Of a stretch of DNA of 64,000 bases, positions 1 to 11,907 are shown one piece after another. Source of the DNA: Combretum micranthum (lineage: Eukaryota; Streptophyta; Magnoliopsida; Myrtales; Combretaceae). A program made the position numbers and the translations under genes. How positions within the stretch are numbered: position 1 is the first letter of the stretch; each line of letters starts with the position of its first letter. The stretch spans positions 806,001 to 870,000 of the forward strand of contig JAMXBD010000206.1 of NCBI GenBank assembly GCA_024138025.1. Direction: 5' to 3'. The notes under the pieces were generated by a model. The model saw only the letters and a program-made list of their open reading frames with translations, did no database searches and was not told where the DNA came from.

Positions 1-430
1 GAAATAGCAATGGATGCTTCCAAGAACTTGCCAACACACCGAATAAAGATGTCCTTTTGTGTTTATGGAGCACGTTTTATTTCCATAAAGTATATACCTA
101 ATCTCAAAAACTTGAATTTTCCTTTCGCTCTTCTTTAATAAATGCATTTGATCAGGGCCCACTACCACATGGAACTCATTAAGAATTAATAAAAAGAAAC
201 TTTCGCATATTCTACTTTTATTGCACACTTGGTAAAATGAAAAAATAAGAGTGGAACACATGTTTAGGGTTTTTTTGAAAAAACTATGCAAATATAAATT
301 ATACAAAAAAATTACTAAAATAATATTACTATGTCGCATCTAAGAGTGGACATACAAGTATTTATACTTGTATTATCTTCGGGTGGATATATAGCGACCT
401 AGGTAAAAAAAAAAAAAATTAGAAGCTTGT

Positions 431-455
431 GTATCGCACAATGGTTGTGCGATAC
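431..455. repeat. Perfect 11-bp inverted repeat (hairpin) with related half-sites nearby
   Basis: Arms GTATCGCACAA (431-441) and TTGTGCGATAC (445-455) are exact reverse complements around a 3-nt loop TGG. Degenerate copies of the half-site follow within 110 bp (GCGATAC near 486, GTGTATTGCACAACCA near 502, TGTATCGCACC near 554). The cluster could be the core of a small inverted-repeat transposon. I do not recognise a named family. Confidence 0.75.
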
Positions 456-1749
456 AGATCCCGACCTGCATCACATGACCAACAAGCGATACATGTTCAA
501 AGTGTATTGCACAACCAACATACAATACACATGTAATTTTTAAAAACAAAAATTGTATCGCACCTTATAGTAACACTATTCTTTTTTTTTTTTTACACTT
601 TGTTTTTGTGTAATTTTTTTAACTACGTTATACATGTAATATCCTAAAAAAAAAAAAAGAACAATTTTTATATAGTTAAAAATTTTATTGTCTAATTTTT
701 ATCGGTATTTGACATCGGTATTTGAATATCATTAAAAATTTTATTTCTTGACCAACAGTTTGTTTGAATAAAAAAGAAAAATTTAAAACGACCCGAATAA
801 ACAAACCCTTAACAACTATCCCGAAACATCGTTGATATTTTTTGTATTCCACGACAACCCCTAGGCGATGATTCTGAAATTCAAATCTGCACTGGTTTCA
901 GTGCATTGCCCTTCACGTGGTTTAGGGTTTGAAAAACTGGGTCAGCACTGTCCAGTTTCCAGTGTGTGTATAGTTTATTACTTCCAATGGATGTGAAAAT
1001 GCATATCTTTGATGCTGCTGGATCTTTAAATTTGAACTTAAAAACTTTGTTAAGACCAGAAAAAATCCATTTGTGTTACAGTCCAACGTGTTTAACGAAT
1101 TGCATATATATTAAAATTTTAACTGTATCTATATATTGATAAATAATTTTTTTCACCCCTAATTCATCCCAATTAAAAAGTAATGTTATTGCCAAGTTTA
1201 TAAGATCATTGACATATAAGTAATCAATTTTTATAACATATTAATATTGTTAAAGATTTTTTTTTTTTTTTTGGCTTATTTTTTAAGTGCATGCAGTGCT
1301 TCCAAGAATCTCACCTAATAAGCATTTAACACTTTGGCCAAAAAAAAAAAAATGCATTTGACCCACGGAAATGTTTTCTAAATTTTAATGATAAGAAATC
1401 AAGGCGGTGCGGTGTCCAGCGGCAGACAAGCAGGCATTTTCACAGAGAAGTATATTTTTTTTCGAAAGCCCCAGCAAGTTGTCTAGATCCTCGTTTTGGG
1501 GTTGCCCTTTCTATGGTGCCTTTCCATGGTTCTAATTCCTATGGGAAAATTGTACATACAACAAATAACAACCATTGATGAGATGTGATGGTCACCTTTA
1601 ATTTCAATACAAGGTTTTATATTTTTATTACTTTCAAGTACATGAATACAGTTTTCAAGTAGTTACTGTTGACAACTTTTAAATACAATGATTGTGGAAT
1701 GAAAGTTGTGAAAAGAAAAGGAAATAGAACTTTCAAGGTTATTTAATTT

Positions 1750-1965
1750 TTGCCTGTTTGATTAATTTTATACTTTTTTTCAAATTTTTTTTAATGAATT
1801 ATTTATCAAGAAATGAATACAAATAACAAAAAGTTAACAGTTCTCATAAAAAAATCAAATAAATCAAATGTAGATAAAATATAAATACAATTTAGATATA
1901 TTTATTAATATCATTTCAAAATAAATAAAAATATAGATGAAAAACAGATTATCCAAATAAACCTT
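1750..1965. mobile_element. Partial MITE-like sequence related to the element at 48734-48983
   Basis: The segment carries GATGAAAAACAGATTATCC followed by AAATAAACC. Its reverse complement resembles the inner arm of the inverted-repeat element at 48734-48983 (which reads ATCTGTTTTTCATTTATAT and GTTTGTTTGGATAAT). Its left part contains CCTGTTTGATTAATTTTA, a possible diverged terminal repeat. Borders are approximate and no target-site duplication was recognised. Confidence 0.35.
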
Positions 1966-3124
1966 ATTTCATTACAATATATATTTTAATAATCAAATAA
2001 TTAACTAACTCCATCATGTAATACTAAAAATTCTTGATAACTTTATTAAATTATATTTTCATTTCCATGACCAAGTTTTCACTTTTTAAGAGTATTTTTA
2101 TAACTTTCTAATTTCTTTATCCATTTTCTTTAATTTCTCTTCAAGGAGAAAAGAAAAAGGCACTTGAGTCAAAACATTTCCACCCATTTATCCCATATCC
2201 ACCCCTATCAAACTAATAAGCATACGTTTTTCTTTTGTACTTTTGTTTTCCATTTTCTTCACTTTTCACTTGCTTTCCACCCATGTAAACAACTGCAGCT
2301 ATTTCTTTTAGTAAAATTTTTGGGATTTCTAGTGATGGCTTTTGGGATATGCATATTTTTAAGAATTATTTTTAAGAGAAAAAAAAGATGAAATTAAACT
2401 TTTTACAAGTTGTATTTAGCTAATAGGTCTAGATGAACAAATTTACAATTATCTCACTTTTTTATATAAGATTTATTAAAAAAGAGAGAGAAGAAAAAGG
2501 AAATCGTGACCCACATAATTATAACATAGTCTCTCTTTTCAAGAGTGATGCATGACATGATTACGAGAATATGAATGGGGACACCAGAATAATTTGATTC
2601 TATTACCATCTTGCACCAAATAAACACGGGATTATAATAATTGACATAGACCATAGATCCAGGTTGACCGGAAGTTATAAAGTTGTACCTTCTTTTATGG
2701 GAAAATCTTATAATTAATAGCAGTTACAACAGCACTTCAATTATGGTCAAACCGCTTAATTTTTTTACACTAATTTTTTTTATAATCAATTTAATTTTAA
2801 TAATAATAACAATACAGTCTTGTAACAAGACCATAGAACTTTCCTTCTATTTCAGAATAGAGACGGCTTTTAACCCTTTTTCTTGTTTTTATTTTTTATC
2901 TATATTTGTATCTTTTTCAAAATAATATGTGTAAATACATCCAATTTACATTTATATTTTATCTATATTTGATTTTTTAACGAGAACTACTAATTTATTT
3001 TATCTGTATCTAATTATTCATAAATAATTTATTAAAAAAAAAGGATTTGAAAAAAGTGTCTGATGTGTAATCTACGAAACACACAAACAAATCCGATGTA
3101 AAACATTCTTGCTTATTGTCGACT

Positions 3125-3512
3125 CTTAGTGCTCAAAATGGATCGAGCTGTGTCTGATGTGGAGAACTTAAGGAGAGTTAGTCCTTTTGTTGACCAAAAT
3201 GGATCGAGCTGCTCGGTGTGCTTTGGGCTTGTGCATAAAATTTACTGGCAATTAAATCGCCAACCCCAGTCACTAGTCCTATAATAATATTTACTCTGCG
3301 ACTTTGCATTTACATTACCTTCACGTCACATTTTACTTGGGTATTCTAGAAATATTAATTGGTGACCTGTACACCTCACATGCTAGGGAATATTTTTACA
3401 GTTAACTCACAAGGATGAACGAAAAAACAACAACTAATACCAAAAGTATTATCTTCCTAAATGTGTGTGTGGTGTGACATTATGCTGTGTGATAATTGTT
3501 TGCTCCACTGCA
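3125..3512 (+). repeat. 5' LTR of the gypsy remnant
   Basis: It aligns with 5947-6445 through GTGCTCAAAATG, GAGAGTTAGTCCT, CACTAGTCCTA.AATAATATTT, GTATTCTA and CTAAATGTGT. The 3' copy carries about 90 extra bases near its start. The 5' end reads TTAG where the 3' LTR reads TGAG, so the terminal TG has been lost here. The right end CA precedes the primer-binding-like site. Confidence 0.7.
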
Positions 3513-3513
3513 A

Positions 3514-3526
3514 TTGATATTAGAGC
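3514..3526 (+). other. Primer-binding site (tRNA-iMet type), degenerate
   Basis: TTGATATTAGAGC sits directly after the 5' LTR. Plant LTR elements primed by initiator methionine tRNA usually carry TGGTATCAGAGC here. The downstream ATG at 3535 is where gag would be expected to begin. Confidence 0.6.
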
Positions 3527-3534
3527 TATCTATC

Positions 3535-4080
3535 ATGGTGGAAACAAGTAAGACTAAACGGATTGAAGAGTTCGTGTGAGCTGCAATGAAGGAAGACACT
3601 GAGCATACTAAACAATGGTTAAAAAATGTTTACAAGAGCTCTTACATGACAATAAGAATATGTTAATGAGTTAAGATCATACTCAATGAGCAAATATGTA
3701 TCTTCTAACTCTAATGAATGCTCTATTAGGGCTGGAAAGTATCTGAATACCTGGTTAAGACTAGGTAACAAGCAGTCTATGGAATTGGGCTACCTAGCAT
3801 TGAGAAATACTTGTTTACATTTTCCTATTTTCCATGGGAATGACTTAAAGTCTTGGTTGATAAGGGGGGAGCATTATTTTGTCACAGACAATACTCTAGA
3901 TGAGTGGAAAGTGAAGGTTACTATGACACATTTTGAGGAGCACTCATGGCAATGGTACCATTCCGATATTAAGAGCCGTAAAGATTCGATTAATGTTTCA
4001 TGAAAGGAGTTGTTAATGAATATACAAGAGAGACTTGGAGAAAGATTTTATAACGACATTACATAGAAAAATTTGAATAT
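3535..4080 (+). pseudogene. gag remnant of the gypsy element
   Basis: An ATG at 3535 opens a frame that stops within 15 codons. A second open segment (3686-4003) contains the typical gag core. It reads FPIFHGNDLKSWLIRGEHYF, then after a gap HFEEHSWQWYHS, which matches the family pattern F-x-G-x-D-x2-W-x5-E-x-YF ... L-x-G-x-A-x2-WY. No zinc knuckle remains and the frame is broken on both sides. It once encoded the structural nucleocapsid protein and is not functional. Confidence 0.65.
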
Positions 4081-4461
4081 TTGAAGAATAGAGTAAATTT
4101 AATGGAGGCATAGCTAGTTAGTTGTTTCATGTGTGGCTTCCACCTATCATAATGTTTTGACCACAAACCTTACACTAAGCTTATACACTAGCTAAACTCC
4201 AAGAAGCTAGTCTTCTAAACTCTAAACAGTACCTGAAAGGCAACCACATACCTACTCCAACCAAGAACTACTCAAACCCATTTCCCTATACTACATTGAA
4301 AACTGCCTATATTTTAAAAAATTCTAGCCAAATTACACTAGTCACTCACTAGTGACACTTAAAATACTACACCAAACAACCTAAAAACCCAACCACCCAT
4401 GACCCAATACTTCTATACCACAACCTGCCTGTAAACTCACTCTAGAGGAGCTCGATGGAAA

Positions 4462-4464
<3 letters not shown>

Positions 4465-4492
<28 letters not shown>
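4465..4492. repeat. (TG)14 microsatellite
   Basis: There are 14 uninterrupted TG units, lying between the gag and protease remnants of the dead gypsy element. Confidence 0.95.
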
Positions 4493-4494
<2 letters not shown>

Positions 4495-4566
4495 TATATA
4501 TTTTGAGTATGACAAACCTTATACCCCAAGCCACAAATGCAAACAAAATAGACTCAGCATGATAAG

Positions 4567-4959
4567 ATGATGGATCTTGAGAAAGGAATATCTAATTTGA
4601 CTCTTAATGCATTAAAAGGTCATTATCATTATGAAACTAATACTATGAGAGTAACTGGTCATTACAGGAAGAGGAATTTAAGAATTTTAATTGACAATGA
4701 TAGCTCCTTAAACTTTATTGATGAAGTATTGGCGATTGGTTTAAAGTGTGAGTTAGTGGAAATAGTACTAGTTCGGGTAACCCTAACTAATAGGAATGTT
4801 GTGCATAGTCCATTTAAGATCGAATATTTCATGCAAACCATGCTAGGAATACGGTGTACAGCTGATGTATACCATCTACAACCATCTGATTATGATTTGA
4901 TCTTAGGCACTCCTTAGCTTGCTACTTTAGGCACTATCAAAGGAACTTATAGAGTATAG
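4567..4959 (+). pseudogene. Retroviral-type aspartic protease remnant (gypsy)
   Basis: An open stretch encodes SLNALKGHYHYETNTMRVTG, the usual lead into a plant gypsy protease. It is followed by LRILIDNDSSLNFID, where a functional enzyme has LIDSGSTHNFI, and later by YDLILGTPWLATLG after one in-frame TAG at 4915-4917. The catalytic D-S-G (or D-T-G) is changed to D-N-D, so the active site is lost even apart from the stop codon. Gene order (gag before, RT after) supports the call. Confidence 0.7.
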
Positions 4960-5074
4960 GAATGAAATTCTTAAAAGGTCAACACAAGCATGAATTAAAA
5001 AGGAAAAAGAAGATTGTCCAATTAATTAGAGGTAATCACCTTGTAAAAATGTTGCATGTAAGAGAGGTACCCAG

Positions 5075-5158
5075 GATATTACAATGTTGGATGGTTGGCT
5101 GTTGTAAGCCAAATATGATATTACAATGTTGGATGGTTAGCTGCTGTAAGCCAAATCT
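5075..5158 (+). repeat. 42-bp tandem duplication
   Basis: Two head-to-tail copies start at 5075 and 5117. Both begin GATATTACAATGTTGGATGG and contain GTAAGCCAAAT, with only a few substitutions. They lie in the degenerate part between the protease and RT remnants, so the duplication probably arose after the element died. Confidence 0.85.
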
Positions 5159-5389
5159 TGATGTGGATTTTAGTTAGTTAGTATGTGTGTGCGGATTGGT
5201 AGGTAAGTGGGGTGTAGGGGTTGCATCTTTGTTTACTATGCCTATTATAGAAATACACTGGCTTATTTCCAGAGCCCCATGGGGTTACCACCTTAAAGGA
5301 GTTTTGATCATAAAATACACCTACAAGATGAATAGAGAGTAGTGAATTTGAGACCCAACTGACATTCCTAACTACTAAAGAATGCAAAC

Positions 5390-5580
5390 TTGGATAGCCA
5401 TTTGCAACACTTACAAATGTTTTTTGACATATTAAGGATTAAGCAATTATGCTTAAAGAAGACTAAGTGTGCTTTTGGGGTTAATAAGATAGAGTATTTT
5501 GGTCATATCATTTCTAAGAAAGGAGAGAAAACTGATCCCAAGAAGATAGAAGCTATAGTGAAACCTCACTCTATGCATAA
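5390..5580 (+). pseudogene. Reverse transcriptase C-terminal fragment (gypsy)
   Basis: The frame encodes HLQHLQMFFDILRIKQLCLK, then KTKCAFGVNKIEYFGHIISK and KGEKTDPKKIEAI. This is the thumb region that follows the catalytic YxDD box in Ty3/gypsy RT (family pattern HL-x-HL-x2-VF-x2-L ... K-C-x-F ... YLGHIIS). The palm with YxDD is absent upstream, and after residue ~62 the frame enters unrelated sequence. It is a non-functional fragment. Confidence 0.8.
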
Positions 5581-5946
5581 ATTACTTGCTTGTAATTATG
5601 GACCCGATAAAATCCTAGAAAACATAGAGAAAGGTAGCGTACTGACTAGATCTACCATTAGAAGTTTTGTTACACCTTGTTTTTCATGTATCTTAGCTCT
5701 GACATTATCATGGCCCTCGGCCATTGTTCATCCTTTCTTACCTCCCATTAACACTTAAGACAAGTTAGACCCAAATTAGATATTAGAAAGGAAACTAGTA
5801 AATTGAGAAGGAAGAGCTAGTGTCATAGGGTTAGAGAGTTGGAAGAACAGGTGCTTATCTAAAGCAACTTGCAAATTTCTCTCCAATCCACAATTGAGAT
5901 TTTCTTACTCACCTTTTTGGATGAGGAATTTTGAAGACAAAGGGGG

Positions 5947-6445
5947 TGAGGTGCTCAAAATGACCTTAGGAATTGATGAAAGAGGCAAGGGGGTATGAAG
6001 TTTTCAGACACATCTTTTACTAAAACAAGTAAAGTTGTGTCAGATGTGGAGGACTTGAGGAGAGTTAGTCCTATTATTAACCATAATGGATCTGGCCACT
6101 TAGTGAGCTTCGTGCCTATGCATAAAAATTAATGTCAACTAGGTTAATAGGCTTGATCACTAGTCCTACAATAATATTTTATTAGCATTCACACTTTGTA
6201 TATACGTTAGCTTCATGTAGCATTGCACTTTGATATTCTACAATCATGACCTAGTGCCATTTACATTCCACATTCTAGGAGATTATTTTTACTAATAACT
6301 AATAGGGAGAATATATATACACACGTCATTAGATGTACAAAATTATCAACAAATAATACCAAAAAAATATCTCCCTAAATGTGTTGCATGAGATGGTACT
6401 TATGTGTTGAATGTGTGAGCTGCTAGTTTAATTCCATTTTCTTCT
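5947..6445 (+). repeat. 3' LTR of the gypsy remnant
   Basis: It starts TGAGGTGCTCAAAATG directly after a purine-rich tract (AAGACAAAGGGGG, 5934-5946) that is the likely polypurine tract. It matches the 5' LTR with many substitutions and indels, which indicates an old insertion. The right border is uncertain by about 30 bp, and I could not identify matching target-site duplications. Confidence 0.65.
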
Positions 6446-9219
6446 CTTGGATTCTTCCATACTCTATAATAGTTGTTTGCCCAAATAAAGCCTTTTCTAA
6501 CATTACGGAAATGAAACATCTTAGTTTCATTTTTAAGCATCAAATTCACCACAATTCACAACTTGTACATCTTCTAAAACATAACTTAACCCAATCCTAA
6601 TCCAAACATCACATCAATCATAAAATTCCACATTAAACTTTTCAATACTTACTCAATATCAATTGAATCCTTTGTGCAAACCAAAAACCCCAAGATTTTG
6701 AAACCTACACAGTAATTTACTCTTTTATCATGTAATCATCAATGTTTCCAACAAAATCTCAAAGTTCTTCTTCAACCATTACTAGTTTCCGAACGAGAAA
6801 TCTTAAAATTCTACTGCTCCAATATCTTTCAATAGTTAAGGTACTAAGAAAATGTTATGCATTCAATTTTAATGTATGTTTACCACTAAGAATTGATCGA
6901 ACTTAAGAAGAAACATCTTACCTTAAGATTCTACAAGGTTATGGTCTTAGAACGAGGGGATCATTGGTTTTATGTAACTATCAGGGAAATGACACATTGG
7001 TTTAAAAAAAAAAAAAAGAAGAACAATTATTATATATATTGGAGTGTAAAAGACCCTTTTGCTGGCTTTATTTAGTTATTTACTTATTTATTTATTTGTT
7101 TATCCTTTTTCTCCAAGTTATTTCACTGTCTGGCGGGTAGCAATAGAGGGACAAAAGTATAATTTCTAATAGGCTAAGGAAAAGTAAAATATTCATCTCC
7201 AAGGTCATTTTAGCAAATTCAACATTCTTTTAAATTTTGCGGTAGTTAAATTCAACTTTGATAATGAATGTTAAATGTTTAATAAAGAAATTTTTCTTGT
7301 TTGACAACATTAATTACTCGCTCTAGAAAAAAGGAAAAGAAGAAAAAAAGGAAAGAAAGGGGAGAAAAAAGCAAGCAAGCAAGTTAATATATAAAGGGAG
7401 TAAAATTTTGTAGGAAAAGTTATAATTACATGGTATAACTTCTATGTTCTCATTGATATCCATCCAATTAATTATCTAATTATTAAAACAATTATAGTTA
7501 TTGATATATCGAATGTCATATTTTGTTTCTTTGTCTCAATGATATACTAAATATATGAATGGTGAATAAAGTATAAATATGAGCCATTAAATAACAAATG
7601 AGACTGATCTTGTTACAAAATATAACACAGCTATAAAATTTTTCATTATTTATATTGGCATTTTTGCAAACTTATGATCCCTTATTTATTTATTTTGAAT
7701 AAATATTCAATATGTATGTGATTATTAACTATTAGTTTTAGTTGTAGACATATAGATAAAATAATGATATTTATTTGTTAAATTGATTATTATAGACTAA
7801 TGGAAAAATGATATATATGTATTACATATCAAACATTAACACTTGTATTTGTCATTTTCGCCTTTCGTAATAATAATAATAATAATACAAAAATACCATA
7901 TTTCTATAATAATCCCAAGTTCTATATAGCATTTAACGAATGCATCCAAAGCCCGATTTAGATTCCCCCACAACTTTGTCTTTTGCCACGTTATCTGTGG
8001 CAACTTTCTATAAAACATCAAATCTGTGGATCCCCTTTCTAAGATGTGGGTGGTGCATACAACCGTCGTCATCATGTCATGCAACCCCATAAGAAGCAAA
8101 TATTTTGGCCTAATAATACAAACTGTCTTTTTTCCAGCTGACAAATAATTGGTGCATTGGGTATTGAGAACTGGAGGTACTCAGTACTCACTACTCACTG
8201 TCTGTTCCACTTAAATTTTCTTGCTGTTTCCATACCTACTCTCATCCATCTACTTATTAAATGCCTGCTTTAATTTGAAAGACAACAGTTGCTGCTCTCC
8301 CACAGCACCAATAAGGCCATAATTGATGCAGGACGAATGGATATTAAAGACAGATCCTAAGGTAATCAATATGGCTGTAAATATGCAACTTGACCAAGAT
8401 GTCCACTACTAGTTAATAGGCCTGAAAAAGAATCTTACCATATTGTTTCACGTAAGCTTCTATAGTACCGTTGATAAAATCATTCGGTAATCTATCTAAT
8501 CATTAAAATAGTAGTTAAACTATTAATTATTTTAATGATCCGATCACGATTGAATATGGTGTGAACCGTTAGATAATCGACAAGACCGATCCTTTTAAAA
8601 TTAATGATAAAAATTTTCATTGTTTAACGTTACCAATACTCAAATAGTGATAGAAATTGGGCAACTATATTTGGAAGGAAATTACTCTTGATTTGCTTGG
8701 CTAATATTTCACCAAAACTTTAATAGTTTTATCAAACGAAACCATCTATTCATTTCATCATCAAAATATATATAATAAATAGTATATATGAAATATTTTA
8801 ATGATATAATTATAAATGAATAAAAATATAGAACGTCAAATAACTAACGAAACTAAACTAGTTCCGTTAAAAATGCCATAGAATTTTTTATATTTCATCT
8901 CCTAGTAGGAGAAGTTACCGTGTAATTTCAACCGAGTTCACCCTTGTCCTGTTCTTCTTTTTTTGTCTTTTGTTCTCTTTCATGACGCTGGTGCAATAAG
9001 GACAAAATCTATCAAAGCCCATGGGCAGAAAAATGTTTGTATGGAACGTATCCGCCAAAACCTAGTCACAAATTTGTCTGTTATGTAGCATGTTAGGCAA
9101 AACAAGAACCACTAGTATTATCAGATAAACTAGTTATTGCCCCATTTGTGGAGAAGTCATAATATAATTTTCCTTGTGGGCATTGGTTTTTGTTCTGGCC
9201 GATCCGGTGGGTATTGTTG
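6446..9219. other. Gene-free AT-rich DNA with diverged dispersed repeats
   Basis: No coding region can be supported. The open frames at 6893-7075 (+) and 7836-8144 (-) have no recognisable domain. Segments at about 7470-7655, 8460-8635 and 8740-8890 share a diverged motif series (see the dispersed-repeat finding). Confidence 0.6.
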
Positions 9220-9548
9220 GGGCAACTTTATCCGTGAGTCGCTGAACAAGTTGCTTAATATATCAAGTATTGATTTTTATATTAAACAACTTTTATAATA
9301 GTTCTTTTTTATCGATGAATTCTTAATGGGAGTTATTTAATAATTTCTTAAAAATTTTTTAGTTGTGACATGTTATATTCAATCAATAAAAATAAAAGAG
9401 AGAGTAAGAAACTCGTTTTTTGAATTGCTTGACTAAGTAATTCTAGCATAGATTCTTATATTAAATAACTCCTCTAGTAACTCACTTTATTAATTTTTTT
9501 AGTTGCTTAGAATGAGATCCATGTTAAGTAACTCTAATAAAGTTGCTC
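9220..9548. mobile_element. MITE with terminal inverted repeats
   Basis: The left end reads GGGCAACTTTATCCGTGAGT and the reverse complement of the right end reads GAGCAACTTTATTAGAGTTA. They share GCAACTTTAT and a diverged extension. The 329-bp interior is non-coding, AT-rich, and holds further copies of GTTGCTTA / AAGTAACT-type half sites. The structure fits a short non-autonomous DNA transposon. I could not fix a target-site duplication, so the superfamily is left open. Confidence 0.6.
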
Positions 9549-11907
9549 TTACGGGGAGAAAAAAGAAAAAAAAAGCAAAGAAAAAAGGCTTGATGGTCCA
9601 ACCATCCTAGGAATAATTATCTCTGGCAAAATGTTCGCTATCCAAGTTCTTTTTATCAAAATATGTTATCTCTATACACGTATCTAAATGACTCGTGTGC
9701 CTGTGTTTGACATCAACATCACCTTCTGGTTTTTAACTCATACGGTCATGCCCATCCATGAGGAATGGATTTTATGCTATCTTTTTGTGGTGAGCCCACA
9801 TCATTACAGCCCCATCGTCGGACTTCCCACAAATATGCCCCACAGCAATTATTAGATTTGTTCACTTACTCATTATGAGGTGGTCCCATGGGAAATTTTT
9901 CCCACTAGGTCGGGTGGCATTAACTGCCCACTTACAGCAGCAATTATTAGGAGCTACCAACAACAACCACAATTGGAGTCAAACTCATTAATCTTTAATG
10001 AAAAAGACGGATAATTTATTAATACTTCTTAATTATTATTTTACAAGTTGTTTCATATTTCATTTATTTAGTTTAACAATATATATATATAAATATTTTT
10101 TTTTATTTACACATACATTGCAAGCACGGGAGTAATATATTTAGACTTCACTCGGATAGCGCTGCTATCAATTTATTTGTCCTTTTGTAGAGAGGTGTAA
10201 CTAAAGACCCAAATTTAAGATTAGGTGCAGAAATCCAGCTGTCTAGGGCGCCGTACCTTTATATTGGGTAAATAAAGGTTTTGGCAAGTTGGGCTTCAGT
10301 CACTCGCAAAGTCACACGGACAAAGACATATACAAGAGCCTACATTGTTTATGGCTTACAGACTGTCAACAAAATAGCCCATATGTTAACTGCATGAATC
10401 GAGCACATAACTGGACTTTTGATAGACATTGCCCGTATACATCAAATGAGCCAGCATGCCTTGAAAGTTCAAGGAAATTTCTACAAATAGGAGCTTGAAG
10501 GTCTCTGTCCCTAGGAACGTGATGCTTAGGTGCGAGGGTGAAATGACGGAAAGTAAAGAAGAGAAGAAGATAAGCAGCTGTAAACAGGGCATGCCACAGC
10601 TTGGGCTATTTATAAAAAAATTACACAGTGGTAGCAAGCAGCTCTTTATTTTGGCTAGTAATCTTGGTCTTATGAGTCATAACTGAATAGTATGAGCCAA
10701 AATCAGATCAACATAAGTTGTAACATATCATAAATTGGCCTTCATGATGACATTTATAGTATCAGACACTTTTGAATGAAAATAACACCACCAATCTAAA
10801 TCCTAACGTGTGCATTATCAGGAAGAAGACCCAGAAATTAAGTAGAGTATTCACATTTCATTTTGGCCTAGGAAAAAAAAAAAAATCTCAAAACGACTAG
10901 AGGTGTATGAACAGTCATCAGTTTATGGTCCCTAATAAACCATTCACTGTGTTGTTGGTGTAAGGAGCTGATACTTGTACTAGAATTGGGTTTTTCCGAA
11001 AAGAATAAGGGTTACAAAACTGTCAAATATTCACAGTTTCAATGTCCAACCATTCTCCTCAATCAAGAGATGTGATGATCATAAACATATTTACAATTAA
11101 GCGGCTTTGTTGAATAAATATGTTGCATCCCCACCTGTTCATTCCCCTGCATCTTAACAGCAACATAACAGCCTGGGAGCCCATCCTGGCTAGTTTTGCT
11201 GGAAGAAATGAAAGAAAGTTCAGAATGCCAGTAGAAGTACTCATATCTGAGATATCAGTATATATATTTACCATCATTGTCTACACACAATGGTCTTTTT
11301 CTTCAAAGTAACAGTCTGATACAAATCAAACAGGATAAGGAAGAAAAAGAAACAATAAAACCATAAATATACTATTCCAGTAAATTAGTAATGGCAAGTC
11401 TATCTGCTCCAAAAAATCTCAAAAGCATGGTAATTTACAAAATTATCAAACAATATAATCATTTGGCGAAGTGACTATTACATCCTTTTAACTTCTGCAG
11501 TGGACACAACGGAAGATTAGTTGCTCAGAAAGGACAGCTTCCACCAACTATCAACACAACTAACAGTCCAATATTAATTCACCGAAGGTAAGTTACTATA
11601 AGACACCCCCACTTATAAGCAATCCCACAGAATGTCTTGCATTAATTAATATTAAAAGAAATTGTCATCATATACCTTTGCAAAGATCATCTTTGATGGT
11701 CCATCATGGCTAACAGCTAGCTTCAAATGAAACCATTGAGGAATTTTCCATTCAGCAGATAGTGTAAATGTGCCTTCCACCGTCACATGTAAGTTCGTTG
11801 ACATTTTCAAGATCAGGTTAGCTCAGTAAACTATTCTGTGCCATTTGCTGCCCACAACTGATCTTAACATGCTGCAAATGATTATACCGAGAAGAAGCCC
11901 ATAGGCA
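9549..11907. other. 3' flank of the glycosyltransferase gene; no gene recognised
   Basis: The part from about 11550 to 11907 is the likely 3'UTR and terminator region of the minus-strand glycosyltransferase gene. The block 10200-11560 looks less repetitive than its surroundings. It contains overlapping open frames on both strands (10289-10498 +, 10386-10637 -, 10495-10686 +, 11059-11277 -), but none shows a domain I recognise. It may be a long 3'UTR, a non-coding transcript or unique intergenic DNA. Confidence 0.45.

Larger units (their letters stand above)
1..3124. other. Gene-free AT-rich intergenic DNA
   Basis: I see no convincing coding sequence here. The short open frames at 2164-2391 (+), 2454-2654 (-) and 2683-2925 (+) are low-complexity translations of AT-rich DNA with no recognisable domain. 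The stretch holds homopolymer A and T runs, a perfect hairpin at 431-455 and a likely MITE remnant around 1750-1965. Confidence 0.7.
3125..6445 (+). mobile_element. Decayed Ty3/gypsy LTR retrotransposon
   Basis: Two related direct repeats of about 0.4-0.5 kb flank, in order, a primer-binding-like site, a gag remnant, an aspartic-protease remnant and the end of a reverse transcriptase, all on the plus strand. At 3.3 kb it is far shorter than a full element (usually above 5 kb). Most of the reverse transcriptase and all recognisable RNase H and integrase are missing, and the rest has stops and frameshifts. It is a dead, internally deleted copy. The gag-PR-RT order and the RT motif fit Ty3/gypsy. 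The outer borders come from the LTR alignment and could be off by tens of bases. Confidence 0.8.

Noticed and set aside
10289..10686. Possible small genes downstream of the glycosyltransferase
   Set aside because: Composition is less repetitive than the flanks, but no domain, splice pattern or start context supports a gene.
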